NCBI GenBank assembly: GCA_028641055.1 | Contig: CM054062.1 | Span: 184,325,958 to 184,389,957 of the forward strand | DNA: 64,000 bases | Origin: Alopecurus myosuroides | Lineage: Eukaryota > Streptophyta > Magnoliopsida > Poales > Poaceae | Direction of reading: 5' to 3' | Position numbers and translations under genes: made by a program | Shown here: positions 34,001 to 44,476 of the stretch, one piece after another | Layout of the letters: each line of letters opens with the position of its first letter | How positions within the stretch are numbered: the stretch's first letter is position 1 | The notes under the pieces: generated by a model | Seen by the model: only the letters and a program-made list of their open reading frames with translations | Databases searched by the model: none | Told to the model about the DNA's origin: nothing

Positions 34001-36037
34001 ATTGACTACATGATTTGACACAGTAAACGGTAGCTGATGGCTCTTGCCTTGTTGACAGGCATCACAGACAGAGAGCTTATTAGGACTAGACTCAAAAGGA
34101 AGATCATGACGACGAATAACATGACGAACAACTGGAAGTGCTGGATGACCCAAACGAGAATGCCACTGGGACGGAGAGACACGAACACCGCTGAAAACTT
34201 GTGGAGAAGCTGGCACATCAAGAGAGTAAAGACCATGGCGACTGCGACCTCTAAGAAGAACGTCCCGTGTGGTTCGATCCTTAACAAAGAAATGAAACGG
34301 ATGAAACTCAACAAACACATCATTGTCAAGAGTAAGCTTCTTAACAGATAATAAATTGCGAGTAACGGATGGAACACAGAGGACATTATTAAGATGAATG
34401 GGTGTAGAGGTGTGGGAACGTAAAGATGCCTGGCCAATGTGAGAGATATGCATACCTGACCCGTCAGCGGTGCGAACCTGGTCGTGGCCGGTGTAGGAGT
34501 CCCGCGGGTTCAGCTTGGAGAGCTCGTGCGTGAGATGATCGGTGGCTCCAGTGTCCATGTACCACGTCGGATCTACAGGGTAGGACGAGGTAGACCCTTG
34601 TGTGGCAAGCGCGGCTTGCTTCTCGTTGCCGCGACCATCATTGCCAAGGCCAAGGAAGTCTTGCTTGAAGCGGCGGTGACAGCGAGAGGCAAGATGTCCC
34701 TCAATACCGCAAAGCTGGCATGGGCACTTGGCACCACACGAGGGGCACTGCCAAGCACGACGCCCTCCGGTAGTGGCACTAGGGCGCGGCGAAGCGGGCT
34801 GTTTGGGCTGCGAACCCGTCTGCCCTCCTGGCAGACGTGGCGCAGCAGGCGGACGCCCACCTCCTCCCGAACGGTGGGCAGCGTTGGCCGAGGCCTCAGT
34901 GGAGAGAGCATCGGGTCGACGGGCACCAAGGCGCTGCTCCGTATTGAGCAACCGCGCATAAAGCTCATGGGGAGGGATCGGAGTGTCCCTCCCGTTGATG
35001 TTCTCCACTAGAGAGTCGTACTCCTCGCCGAGTCCTTTAAGGATGAACCCGGTGAACTCCTCGTCGCGGAGAGGCTGTCCCACAGAAGCAAGAATATCCG
35101 CGAGCTCTTTAATCTGGTTGTAGAACACGGTGACGGACTTGTCCAACTTCTGAATCTCCCCAAGTTTGGAGCGGACCGCCATGGAGCGAGCGAGGGATTG
35201 CGAGGAGAAGCTGGAGTCTAGGGCTCTCCACGCGTCACGAGAAGTGGTGGCGAACACAACCATACCCGCCACAGCAGGTGTTAGCGAGGACTGAATTGCC
35301 ACGAGAATCGCCTGGTCCTGAGCTATCCATTGACGGCATGCAGGATTGTTGATGACGATGGGGGCACCATCAGCCGTAGACACCTGGATCACCGGCGGCG
35401 GACACGGAAGCGTGCCATCAACATAGCCGTCAAGGTAGTAACTCCGAAGAAGCGGCAGTAGCTGCGCACGCCAGAGTAAGTAATTGTCGGGGTGGAGCTT
35501 GACGGTGAGTAGATGACCGAGATGAACCGGTGGCGGATCACGGACGGAGCCGGTGTCGAAAGCAACCGGGACCGGCGCAGCAGGGGACGGCACAGGCGGA
35601 GCCGTAGACACAGACGGCGGGGGCGAGTATGCACCGTGGAAGGGCCACGCGCCAGCCGCGGTGTCGGTGTAGAGCGCCGACGACGGCCCGTACGAGGCGG
35701 ACAGCGGCAGGGACGGGGCGCTCGAGGGCACGGCAGGGGCCCCGAGCGGAGGACGGCCAGATGCCATCAGAGAGAGCGCGTAGGCGCTGGAGGAGACCGA
35801 TCCGGCGGCGGACAGCAGCGAACCCTCGCTGCGGGTGCTGAGCTGCGGCGGCACAAGCGGCGGCGGGGGCTGGCCGGCGAGGAGAGCCGCGAGGAACGGA
35901 GACACAGGCGATGCAGGCGTCGACGTCGTTGAGGCGAGCGAGGCGACGGGCATCGATGCGGATGGAGGCGAGGTCGCGGCGGCGGCGACGTCGGAGGCAG
36001 CGGAAGACATAGATGCGATCGAACCTTCTGATACCAT
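31016..36037 (-). CDS. Copia gag-pol polyprotein, intact
   Basis: The 1673-codon frame encodes all parts needed for retrotransposition. A Ser/Pro/Ala-rich N-terminus (1-160) precedes a Copia gag region (about 170-400). A CCHC knuckle, [14 protein letters not shown], lies near 445. The protease motif DTGATDH is near 495. The integrase has an HHCC region ([14 protein letters not shown], about 620-660) and D, D and E in YSDVWG (about 687), SDWGGEY (about 749) and QQNGAAERK (about 783). A long Pro/Ser-rich linker precedes the reverse transcriptase, with YVDDIIL near 1357, and the RNase H, with SDADWAG and [10 protein letters not shown] (about 1564). There is no internal stop. The first ATG straddles the LTR/primer-site junction; a second candidate is codon 10 (36010). 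It is probably competent, though expression is unknown. Confidence 0.92.
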   Translation of the reverse strand: MVSEGSIASMSSAASDVAAAATSPPSASMPVASLASTTSTPASPVSPFLAALLAGQPPPPLVPPQLSTRSEGSLLSAAGSVSSSAYALSLMASGRPPLGAPAVPSSAPSLPLSASYGPSSALYTDTAAGAWPFHGAYSPPPSVSTAPPVPSPAAPVPVAFDTGSVRDPPPVHLGHLLTVKLHPDNYLLWRAQLLPLLRSYYLDGYVDGTLPCPPPVIQVSTADGAPIVINNPACRQWIAQDQAILVAIQSSLTPAVAGMVVFATTSRDAWRALDSSFSSQSLARSMAVRSKLGEIQKLDKSVTVFYNQIKELADILASVGQPLRDEEFTGFILKGLGEEYDSLVENINGRDTPIPPHELYARLLNTEQRLGARRPDALSTEASANAAHRSGGGGRPPAAPRLPGGQTGSQPKQPASPRPSATTGGRRAWQCPSCGAKCPCQLCGIEGHLASRCHRRFKQDFLGLGNDGRGNEKQAALATQGSTSSYPVDPTWYMDTGATDHLTHELSKLNPRDSYTGHDQVRTADGSGMHISHIGQASLRSHTSTPIHLNNVLCVPSVTRNLLSVKKLTLDNDVFVEFHPFHFFVKDRTTRDVLLRGRSRHGLYSLDVPASPQVFSGVRVSPSQWHSRLGHPALPVVRHVIRRHDLPFESSPNKLSVCDACQQGKSHQLPFTVSNHVVNNPLELIYSDVWGHAQTSVSGHNYYVSFIDAYSRFTWLYLLKRKSDVFDVFLQFQAHVERLLKAKIVHVQSDWGGEYRNLSAFFQKHGIAHRVACPHTHQQNGAAERKHRHIVETGLTLLAHSSVPFRFWSDAFTTACFLINRLPTRLLHMKTPVELLFHAPPDYSFLKVFGCACWPHLRPYNSRKLEFRSKKCVFLGYSSLHKGYKCLHVPSNRVYISRDVIFDENSFPFASLPTPLNDPSSVSSSSPLPGQFEDVAYSPVLLPNHGAGVGRGARLELLDAPADLARGAASAPSSASPDIDVDHVDSARCMGHAASQPAPTRVEPAGPSLHRHSGPLLSAPAAGPQLPAPTAGPLLPSPARPAGSPSPARTAASPSPPSSPAGPPSPGPMSPGPSGCASPARDAVTPPPSAAGSPVSTTAEDPSSSSPVSASSASPIAHVPVPVVRRPHTRSKSGVFKPLDRKDGTVAWLAACAAHASADPTAEPRHYTAALQIPHWHRAMEQEYQALMKNNTWTLVSPKPGVNVIDCKWVFKVKKHADGSIERYKARLVAKGFKQRYGLDYEDTFSPVVKPTTIRLLLSLAVTSGWSLRQLDVQNAFLHGVLEEEVYMRQPPGFVDSDRPTHLCRLIKALYGLKQAPRAWHARLGSALRAHGFSPSTADTSLFLLQRPEVTMYLLVYVDDIILVSSSVTAADRLVSSLSSEFAVKDLGKLHYFLGIEVTHDDTGLSLTQKKYSQDLLRRAGMLQCKPTTTPMSATEQLTATGGSPLSSEDATEYRSIVGGLQYLTLTRPDISYAVNRVCQYLHSPTDSHWSAVKRILRYVRHTGSYGIRLCSAASGLLSAFSDADWAGNPDDRRSTGGYAVFFGPNLIAWSARKQATVSRSSTEAEYKAVANATAELIWVQSLLRELRVTQTQPPVLWCDNIGATYLSSNPVFHARTKHIEVDYHFVRERVAQKLLQIKFISSKDQLADIFTKPLSLPLFQGCRRNLNLLDVR
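36025..36036 (-). other. Primer-binding site of the Copia element
   Basis: On the minus strand TGGTATCAGAAG directly follows the LTR with no spacer. It matches initiator tRNA-Met over its first ten bases. It also encodes part of the polyprotein N-terminus. Confidence 0.85.
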
Positions 36038-36165
36038 GTAAGACGAGAGATTTTGGGGTTGTGCTCGATACCCCTTAGGGTTCGGCTTTGGCTATATTTA
36101 TATACAGAACAAGGTTACAATTAGGGTTAAGTACAATACGTGTCAGATACGTATACAGTCTAACA
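36037..36165 (-). repeat. 5' LTR of the Copia element
   Basis: It carries a TATA-like stretch (TATATAAATA on the minus strand, about 36094-36104). No ATG occurs between that stretch and the LTR end, so the junction ATG would be the first one met by a scanning ribosome. Confidence 0.9.
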
Positions 36166-37500
36166 GAAGACACCAATCCTTAATGAAGTTGCATCTCTGT
36201 CAGTCCAGCCTGCCATGTTGCTAATCAGAGAGACAGATAGTATGCAGAAGCGTGCGCATACACGAATGTGCCAGCTTGGGGTTCTCTTTCACCTCTTGAT
36301 TCACCAAGGCACGGTACTCTGACTTCCGTGACCTCTTTGGAAGCATCAACGGGTGATTAACTCGTCATGTTAACCATTGGGGCGCATGAAGGGTCAAACT
36401 CGTAGTACAAATGCATCCCATTTTGTTGCTGCTATGCACATTATCCTGTGTTTTGCTTCGGCTTCATGGACAATATTTCGTGATTTAGGAATGACAGATA
36501 TCACTGATCGGATGATAAATTAAGGCTACCGGGCCTAAAACTTGAGGTAATTTCTTTGTGTGCAGAAACTATTTTGAGGCGCTTAATTAGCAAGTGGCCC
36601 GGCAAAGAATGAATAGCTAGCTTTGCCATGAGTTGACGGTGAGTCGCCAGCAATGGAGGGGGGCCTCCTGATCTGATCCGATCCCTCGTTGGCGGGCGCA
36701 ACACCCCAAAACGCTTCCCTGTCACCCGCTGCCGGGGATAAAAACGCACATGCCGCTTGCCGTCTTCCTGTCCAAAGTGCCCAGCGCAAGCCAAGTGTGC
36801 CGGCCCGGGCAGGTTCTCTGCACAACCGCTTGCGGCAGATCGACAGTTGCATGCCACGCTACACGGAGGAGCAGCAATACAAAACCGAGCTACGAAGCCA
36901 TTGTCAATGGCCACTTGGCTGGCGGTGTGCTCCCTCCGGTCAGGCAGGCGCTGCATCCGATGGCCATTTCTTATGTGGATTCTGGGCGGATTTCGTTTTA
37001 AATCCGCCCTGGGGTTAACGCATGCGGTGTAGGCTTCGGAGCATAGGGATTCCGATTCGCTGTCTGAATCGTGTCCCGGCGTGGGCTGCAGCCTGTCTAA
37101 GTTCAGTGTCTCGGATCGCACTGCTAACTCCTGCGATCTATGGGAGATCTGGTGCGTTCTCGTTCGTCCGTGCATCTCTGGCGTTGCTTGATTGAAGGCT
37201 TTGCTTATTACGAGCAGGTTTCTTGCGGGGACGCGGAGGTGTCTGGCTTGATGTGGGCGCGGTTTACTCTAACCAACAAGAGCGTGTGTTGGGTAACGAT
37301 TTCGGTATCGCTAGGTTCATGTACACAATCAAGCCTTGTTCATTTTGGTTTCAGCGAACGCTTTCTTTTACTAGTACTTCATTCTGTTACTAATAGTTGA
37401 AACAGTAGACGTTTCAAATTTAAAATTTTATCCTGGCAAAAGAAAAGAAAAAACTGCAAAATTACATCCAACCTTTTATTGCTCAATAATGTTTATAGGG
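36166..37500 (+). other. Intergenic stretch, no gene recognised
   Basis: A 224-codon frame on the minus strand (37175-36501) is the longest, but it is overlapped by frames on the other strand and shows no domain, signal or repeat pattern. I would not call it a gene. Confidence 0.4.
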
Positions 37501-37507
37501 CAGATGA

Positions 37508-37790
37508 CTATAGGAGCCAAATCTGACGTCCAACACTAATTATAACAGCAGTACGAGCCATCAAATGTGCTTCGGAATTTGACATACGTTTTTCATGTGT
37601 AAGCAAGGCACGTTCGAAGCCTCGCACCGTCGCCTTGATCTCCTGAAGAAGCATGATGTAGGTGCCACCCAAGGGCCGCTCCACGTTGAGGATGACATTG
37701 ATACAATATGTGGCCACCACGACACACTCGAGTCGCGGTACACCATTGTTTCCAGGACCGCCAGATCGGAGACAATGTCGATGATCGTAT
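37508..37790 (-). pseudogene. RNase H-like (RVT_3) fragment
   Basis: The frame contains VVVATYCINVILNVERPLGG, EIKATVRGFERALLTHEKR and SEAHLMARTAVIISVGRQIW. This is the C-terminal pattern of plant RNase H-fold domains (a late N/S-x-x-AHxxAR helix and GR-hVW end) found in LINE-related and stand-alone RVT_3 proteins of grasses. The N-terminal half with the catalytic Asp/Glu residues is missing. The continuing ORF upstream to 38038 does not look homologous. Confidence 0.5.
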
Positions 37791-38328
37791 TTACATTTTT
37801 TTAATTTATATTTAATTTTTTTGGGGTGTAGATGATCGTGTTTACATGTTGTGGAGGTAGTGTGGGGTTTTTTTTTTTTTGAGAAGATGGAGAATTTTGG
37901 AGATAGGGTGGCTCCGTGTAAAATCCTAAACTCCCGGGAAAAGGCGGATGAAGTACTCAAATGATAAAGGGCTTGGCCCGGGAGCGCGTGATGAAGCCGT
38001 TGAGCCCATGGAATGGCGTGGCATTCATGGGCCGTCATACGCAGACCAAGCTGTCCTTACACCAGGAGCAAAACCATGAGCATCCGAAACAGCCCTCAAA
38101 AAATAAAAAGCATCCGAAACAAGAGAGTACTATACCATGCTCTAAAAAAAGGTACTCCGTACTATACCATACGCGTTAGAAAATAATAACGGGCATGTAG
38201 ACGAAAATCTGTTGTGGCTCCTTGGGGCGTCTCATATAGGCTGTTCACCTTGAAATAACCACTCATGCCCTTTGGTGGGTATGAAAGTAGAGACAAAAAA
38301 ATATTACGCCTATCGATTGTTTTTTAAA
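37791..38328 (+). other. Intergenic stretch, no gene recognised
   Basis: AT-rich sequence with homopolymer T and A runs and short frames only. Positions 38320-38328 (ttttttaaa) are the left target duplication of the next element. Confidence 0.4.
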
Positions 38329-40498
38329 GAGTAAATTTCAGTTTTTTTACCCCCTAGTATGTCATTTATGACAACAATTACCCAATTTTATAGGAGTTTC
38401 TTCCGTTTAGCCCTATTTAGCGCAACATGTGTCATAAGTTACCCCCTTTTAAGATTTGTCAAGTTTTAAGGTGAGACTCGATATCATGCCACAACAGAAG
38501 GGTATTATATTCTTTGGAGGGATAAAATCCAAAAAAATGCTTCAGCCAAAATCACCTATGCTTATGAGCGAGTCCGAATCAAACGGGCAGCAACCGTGTC
38601 CGTCTGATTGAAGACTCGTACGTGCGTCGGACAGATTTTGCCGTACGCAAAGTTATTCCGCATGTGATAAGCTATCTCAAACCAACCAACAAATGTTGTC
38701 TCGAGCTTCTAAGCAACCACAAATTTCTTTATATTCTCTTTTTTTCTATTTGTTTTATTGACTGAGATCAAGAATGTTCTTTGCTACTCCTGCATCACGG
38801 AAGTTTTGTTTGGCGATCTCCTTGCCTCCACGTTGCGCATGCATGGTTCGTACTTCGGTTGAGAGTTTAGTGTTCACTGGTCAAGAATCATGACCATGGC
38901 CATGTCAACTGTCAGTTCGAGTCCCGCAAAAGATGACATATTAGATGTGAAAAATAAGTGATTATTTAGCAAATGGCTATTTAAAATCTTAATAGAAGAG
39001 GAAGTGTGGCACGAGATACTTCACAATAAATATATTCAAGGGAAACCTTTATCAATGACTGAAGCAAAACCAGCAGACTCTCCTTTTTAGAAAGGAATTA
39101 TGGGGGTTAAGGATGAGTTCTTCAAACATATTTCTTTCTCACTTGGTAATGGACAAGGTATAAGATTTTGGGAGGATCCTTGGTTAGGGGAGACACCGTT
39201 GTGTGCGCAGTATCCGACTTTGTATAACATTGTGCGGCAGAAAAATGTTTGGTCGCGCATGTTCTTAATCATGATCATCGCAACGTTGAATTTAGATGGT
39301 CGTTAACCGGATCTAAGTGGGAGGATTGGCTGAATCTGGTAGAGAAACTGATGACAATCTCTTTATCTAATGAGTTAGATTCCTTTTCTTGGAAACTGAC
39401 ACCAACGGGTGTTTTCTCAGTTAAATCTCTTTACGGCGAACTTATGAGTGGTAACATGGTGTTTCTTCGTAAATACTTATGGAAACTTAAGATACCGCTG
39501 AAGATTAAGATTTTTATGCGGTCATGTATCGTAAGAAGTTATTGACCAGGGACAACTTAGCAAAACGGAATTGGATGGAATGTAAAAAGTGTGTTTTCTT
39601 TGGAATGGATGACACAGTAGATCATTTATTCACTTCTTATATGTTTGCCCGTAAAATATGGAGACTTGTGCACTTTACCTTTAGTATATCTCCACCATCT
39701 AGTGTTACTAAAATGTTTGGTAACTGACAAAATAGAATAGATAAGACCGCTAAAACTAGCATACGCGTTGGGGTTTGTGCTTTTTTTGGTTGTCTGGAAT
39801 TGCAAGAATGATGTTATTTTTAACAATATGGAAGCGAGGCATTTTTTTGAGGTTGTTCATCAAGCCACATACTAGATTCATATGTGGTCTCTCCTACTTC
39901 CTGAAGATCAACATGGACATTTAGATGTCGGATGTTCTCGGTTCATGGCGGTCGTTCGGGTTATCTTCAGCAAGACTCGATGATTACATGCTAGACGGTT
40001 ACAATGAGTAATTGTCGTTCTCTGACGGTGTTTAGTTGTTTGATCTATGTGGCCACTATTGCGGATGGTTGAGTTGTAATTTATGTTTACATTGCACTCG
40101 ATATTTTTCTTTTAATGTTAAAATTGTGTGCATCACTGCAGAGGGGATTATTCCCATTTCAAAACAAAAAAAGTTCGAGTCCCGGCTCCACCGCTCCGCC
40201 AGAAGTGGAACACGTCCATGCTAACAACGGCATATATTTCGAGCACATCATGGTCACTCACCGGCACGGTGGCACCTCGCCACCTATCTCTACCGGAGGT
40301 GCATGCGAACATGTATAGGTTGTGGCTGGCATACGAGCCCTCTACGGTGTCATGGTAGTTGCGGGCATCGTCCCAACACCGTCGCCTGCCCGTCAACACA
40401 TTCCAAATTTTACAAAGGGTAAAATGCGGCATAAGTCTCACTAAATGGGGCAAGTAGCAGGATTTTTTTATTAAATGGGTGGTAAATTGAATTCACTA
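38329..40498 (+). mobile_element. Mutator-like element, 9-bp TSD, carrying LINE sequence
   Basis: The left end (gagtaaatttcag then ttaccccc) and the reverse complement of the right end (tagtgaattcaatttacc) form imperfect inverted repeats extending roughly 150 bases. Shared internal blocks include tttagcgcaacatgtgtcat versus tttagtgagacttatgccgc. The nine bases ttttttaaa occur directly outside both ends (38320-38328 and 40499-40507), the duplication length of Mutator-like elements. No transposase is visible. Its centre is an L1 fragment. Confidence 0.6.
38970..40130 (+). pseudogene. L1 LINE reverse-transcriptase C-terminal remnant
   Basis: Recognisable blocks in order are EEEVWHEILHNKYIQGKPLS, the RFWEDPWLGE signature (about 39165-39195), VAHVLNHDHRNVEFRWSLTG, FSVKSLYGEL, LWKLKIPLKIKIFMR and the zf-RVT-like CKKCVFFGMDDTVDHLF. 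These are standard for the C-terminal part of plant L1 ORF2. Stops at about 39090, 39304 and 39544 and a frame change break it. The catalytic core of the reverse transcriptase is absent. It either inserted into the MULE-like element or was captured by it. Confidence 0.75.
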
Positions 40499-40507
40499 TT
40501 TTTTAAA

Positions 40508-41632
40508 TCACTATGAGGAAAAGACTCTCTACCTAAATATATTATTTCAAAAAGGGTAGAGTTACATTAGTTTGCATGACATACACTGAGATAATCACAC
40601 TAGGAGTTGATGTTTATCTTTTAAGGCGGAGTAACATTTGTCTGCATTTCAAAATCGGTGAGACAATAGGGTTACATCAACCCCGGTCAAAAAAAAAAAG
40701 GGTTACATCAACAATGACATTTGAGATTGTCACAACAGATGGCTGATCAATCGTTTCGGAAATCACTAAAAAAAAGAGAAACCTTTCGAAAGGTCATCCT
40801 CGCGCGCTGCGCTTGCGACAATTGTCGCATTTTCCCTTCTCGTGCACTTCCCTCGCGACAAGTGTCGTCTTCTTCTTCCTCGCGGCACCCCACAGGTGAT
40901 TGCATACACTAGAGAGAATTTTGGTTGGTTTTCTCCATCCCAGGGAGGGGTGTGAACGCATTTATTTTTGAAATTCGTTTTTTAGAAATAAAATATCTCG
41001 AGAACCGTTTTTTAAATTACGAACATTTTTCATATTTGAAATCGTCGCGTCGAGATTTTCAAAATTAGATCCCATGTTGATAGGTTTCGAGAATTTTTTT
41101 TTACAACATGTACACCGTGTACAACCAGTAGCAGCGGGTTTGTACACTTTGTACTTTCAGTAGCACTGTGGGTGTACACCTAGAAGCAGCGTGCGGGTGT
41201 ATATATAGTACTAGTGCCAGTGTACAGAAACGTGCATGTACTTTCAGGTACATCGCGTTTATACTTTCAAGTACATTGTGTGTATACTTTCAGCATCAAA
41301 TTTTGTATACTTTTAGATATAACATGTGTGTACTTTTTATGTGAAGCGTCATAGGCGCTTTGTTCGAGATGAAGCCGAGCGGTAGCACGAGTCAACGCCG
41401 AGCCGTAGCGCTCCGAGCCGTAGCACGCACTACGGTCAATGCACGTTTCGACCAATACGCACAACGAACTATGTACCCCTTTAACATGTTTATAAATAGT
41501 TATCAAGACGAAGCCGAGCCGTAAAAAAATTATGGAGGCAAAAGCCGAGCCGTAATATTCTATACATCATGTACCTCCCGTACATCCGGTTTCAGTTTTT
41601 GTACATCACGGTTTAGAGTGTACAGAAGGGTA
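40508..41632 (+). other. Intergenic stretch with short dispersed motifs
   Basis: No gene is visible. Two motif families recur: tgtacac/gtactttcag strings at 41100-41340, and gccgagccgta at about 41373, 41397, 41413, 41513 and 41543. Both look like decay products of an unidentified repeat. Confidence 0.4.
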
Positions 41633-41755
41633 CTCCCTCCGTTCAACATTACTTGACACCCTTTTGTCCAGATATGAATGTATCTAGACTATTTTAGTGT
41701 ATAGATACCTCCATATTTGGACAAGTGGAAGTCAAATATTGTTGAACGGAGGGAG
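41633..41755 (+). mobile_element. Stowaway MITE, complete
   Basis: The 123-bp element begins ctccctccgttcaacattac and ends with its inverse (attgttgaacggagggag). TA dinucleotides flank it at 41631-41632 and 41756-41757. The middle has the usual tatctagactattttag of Tc1/mariner-derived Stowaways. It shows little decay, so it is fairly recent. Confidence 0.9.
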
Positions 41756-41757
41756 TA

Positions 41758-42724
41758 CTTTGCTAATGGCTGGTGGCCTTGCTTGCCTTGGCCAGTCCCG
41801 CTCGCGCACGTAACTCCCGCCACGCGTCTTTGGCTCGGGCTAGCCTCTCGCACGCTTCCGATAGGGAAAGCCTCTCCATAATCACACCCAACGTTTCAGG
41901 AAACTATGGATCCGTTTAAAAGTTCCACAGGCTCCTGTCCTTCCAATGATGGGTCTAGATGTAGTAGATGGGCCTCTCCCTTTGACATGTTCTTTGTTAT
42001 CTTGCGTTTTCTTTGTTTCTCTTTCAGTTAGTACTCCTGTCAATATAACTTTCATGAGTGATTTCGTCCCTTGCAAAGAATTTGTTTGTTTTTCTTGTGT
42101 TGTTCTGCCTGGTTCGAATTGTATTTTGCTGGGCTATGACGTGTGTTTTCTTCTAAACAATCCGTATATGAAATGTGGGTGTTTTCTTTGGGAAAGAAGA
42201 GAAGAGAGAAGCATGACCAGACCCACAGCTTATACCACCTCAGCTGGACAGCGACGATCCACCTGCCAGGCGCGGCCAAAAGCCAGACCCACCGGCCACC
42301 GCCGTACAGCGACGGCGGGTCCTCGTGCCTTGGGCATGGCACGTCGCACAGCCTCACGCCACCGCAACTCACATGTAGCCCGCGCGCTGGCCCATGGAAT
42401 GGAATGGCACTGAACGTAGGCATCAACCCACCGGCGCGCTTTAACCCCTCTCACGCGTCCCTGCGGCTGCGCATTTGCAGCTGCAGGTCGGACGTCCCCA
42501 TCCATCCATCCATCACGCACCACCGCCACCGGACGGTTTCGCTAGCCGGGCAATGTCGCCATGGACTGGATCTGCGTCCCAAGGTGCTTCACCACAATGC
42601 CATGCATGGACGGCTGCTGATGCTGAAATTGAATCGATTTGATGAGTCGCGCGCGTGTGTACATGTACACTTGTACAGATGTCGAGGCCCGCAGCTCCGA
42701 ACGCGTGCCGTGTGGACTTGGGAG
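41758..42724 (+). other. 3' flank of the lipid-transfer gene, no other gene recognised
   Basis: The part next to 42725 is the probable 3' UTR and downstream region of the minus-strand LTPG gene. Overlapping frames (for example 41946-42413 and 42143-42934 on the + strand) have no domain; the second covers the antisense of exon 2. Confidence 0.4.
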
Positions 42725-43817
42725 TTACGGCAGCAGCGTGAAGAGCGCGGCGCAGTACGGGAGGAGCACGAGGTGCAGATGAGCCCTTCGGTTCCGCCGC
42801 GTCTCCGAAGTTGCCGGCGTCGTCGCCGGCGTGCCGTATCCTGCCGAGCATTCACACTTTGTCAGTACGTACAAACATATCCATATGTGAATAACTTGAA
42901 CAAAGTACTGTTCTTTCTTGCTCTACTGCCTTGATCCACTCACGACATTGCTAGGGATAAAAAAGTAGTCGAGGTTCGAACGTCGACCACACAATATGGT
43001 TCCTCTACTGTATTAGCTACTCCGCTCAACAAGTGGCTGCCTACAGCAACGCTATAAATTTGCACTCTTTACATACAGGTGGTGAGACAAATTTGCAGAC
43101 AGAAGACAAGTTGACAGTTAATTCGGGCGTTTTCATCTCAACATATACTCCTACTACTACGGATTCACAAAGTATTTTTGGCAAACTGATGTTGCAAATG
43201 AAATGAGACAGTAATTTCGAATTCGCATGAGACGAGACGACCTATCATCGGCATTAAAATGCGCGGAGCATATAGATACTTTTGGCGTTCAGTCATCAAT
43301 TTACGCTACTGGACGGGCACATTGCAAAGAAAGCAAACATACTCCGCGTTTATTGCACGCGGCAGAGCATCTTACTGTCGTTTCGTACCGTACCTGACTC
43401 CGCGGGCACGGCGCCCTCCGGCGGCTCCGCGACGGGCATGCCGAGCGCGGCGCAGAGCCTGGGCGGCGGCGCTTCGACGCGGCAGATGGTGGGCAGCGCG
43501 AGCGCGCGCACGGCGTCGACGCGGACGCCGAAGGAGCCGTACCCGCCGACGAGCCCGCAGAGGCAGGCGGCCTCGCCGTCCACGACGCCGGAGAGCGACC
43601 CGCAGCAGCCCTTGTCCGGCCGCGTCAGCGTGCTCCCGGACTCCACGTACGTCAGGCAGGAGGACAGGTTCCGCATCGCGCCCGTGCAGTCCAGCTCCCC
43701 CCAGCTAGGCGCCGGAGCCGCCGCTGGCGGAGCCGACAGCTGCGCGCGCACCGTCGGCCATGGCTGCAGCGTCCAGACTGCGAGGAGCGCGAGGGCGACG
43801 GCCGCCGGTGGCATCAT
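42725..43817 (-). CDS. GPI-anchored lipid-transfer-like protein (LTPG), two exons
   Basis: Exon 1 is 43817-43394 and exon 2 is 42840-42725, joined across a 553-bp intron with AG/GTACGG donor and TCGGCAG acceptor, to give 179 residues. Residues 1-26 are a signal peptide ending VRA-Q. An eight-cysteine motif follows with spacing C-x9-C-x16-CC-x12-C-x-C-x24-C-x9-C, then a short Thr/Pro-rich linker (GTPATTPATSET) and a hydrophobic tail (LVLLPYCAALFTLL) expected to be a GPI-attachment signal. The family binds lipids at the plasma membrane or wall and is linked to cuticle export. Without splicing, the frame would run into non-homologous residues to 43350. I chose the first ATG at 43817; an in-frame GTG six bases upstream is not a plausible plant start. 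Specific substrate is unknown. Confidence 0.85.
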
Positions 43818-44476
43818 AGCCACGGCGAGGGCGTGGCTTCTTCGCCTCTGGACTCTGTCGGCCGTGCTCTGCTTGACATGTGGAGATGGGGAGCGCAGCG
43901 GGTGTCTGCTTCTCTGTTTCGTGTTCGTATGCGTTGGCCGAGGGTGTGTGGGGATGTAGCGTACGAGTAACCTGGCAGGTTGAAACTTGGGAGTGTAAAA
44001 GAGACTTGCTTGAGCTACTACTACTACTACTTATTTGTCCATCTGGGAAACTTCAGAGAAGTGGTAATTTGTCCATCTGTCTAAGCAACAATTATCACAA
44101 CAAAACACCGTGTAATGTAAGGAAGAGGACCGAATTTGCTGTTATTTAACTATCCTTCGTTGCGTCATATAAAGCTTTGTTTCTGTTTGCGAAACAGCTG
44201 AAAGCAGGCAAAGAAAAAAATGATGGTGTTCCTCGGACCTCGGCCATGAGTTAATGCAGTTATGCAACCTCAGAAAAAGGTTATGCCCTGATGTACATAA
44301 ATGGACAAAATACATTGAATAGGTCCATTGTCTGACAACAGTTTCCACTATTTTCACACTGTCGTGCAATCATACTTCTTCACGTGACTGTTTGCATCGA
44401 GTCCAATGCCTATTTAGTTACACCAGAAACGATTAAAGCATGTTAACAAGACTGGTTTTCGTTCATCTAAAAAGTA
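43818..44476 (+). other. 5' flank of the lipid-transfer gene
   Basis: Promoter and 5' UTR of the minus-strand LTPG gene must lie here, but I see no clear TATA box. A ctactactactac microsatellite is at about 44017-44030. Confidence 0.4.

Larger units (their letters stand above)
30865..36165 (-). mobile_element. Young intact Ty1/Copia element with 129-bp LTRs
   Basis: The two 129-bp LTRs (30865-30993 and 36037-36165) differ at a single base by eye. A TGGTATCAGAAG primer site, a G-rich polypurine tract and one uninterrupted 1673-codon gag-pol frame lie between them, all on the minus strand. Short LTRs, a single polyprotein and motif wording fit the Ale/Retrofit (Hopscotch-like) lineage. No 5-bp target duplication is evident: the left flank is atctc and the right flank is gaaga. 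Confidence 0.9.

Noticed and set aside
35513..35932. 139-codon + strand frame antisense to the Copia polyprotein N-terminus
   Set aside because: Arg/Gly-rich shadow of the Ser/Pro/Ala-rich gag leader in GC-rich codons; no independent support.
36501..37175. 224-codon minus-strand frame
   Set aside because: No domain, no splice or promoter context, and equally long overlapping frames on the + strand. Kept only as an unrecognised open frame.
40178..40200. gttcgagtcccgg string considered as a tRNA T-loop
   Set aside because: No flanking stem of tRNA length and no acceptor or anticodon arms nearby; a similar string at 38923 also lacks them.
42143..42934. 263-codon + strand frame over the 3' side of the lipid-transfer gene
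   Set aside because: It covers the antisense of LTPG exon 2 and shows no protein pattern.
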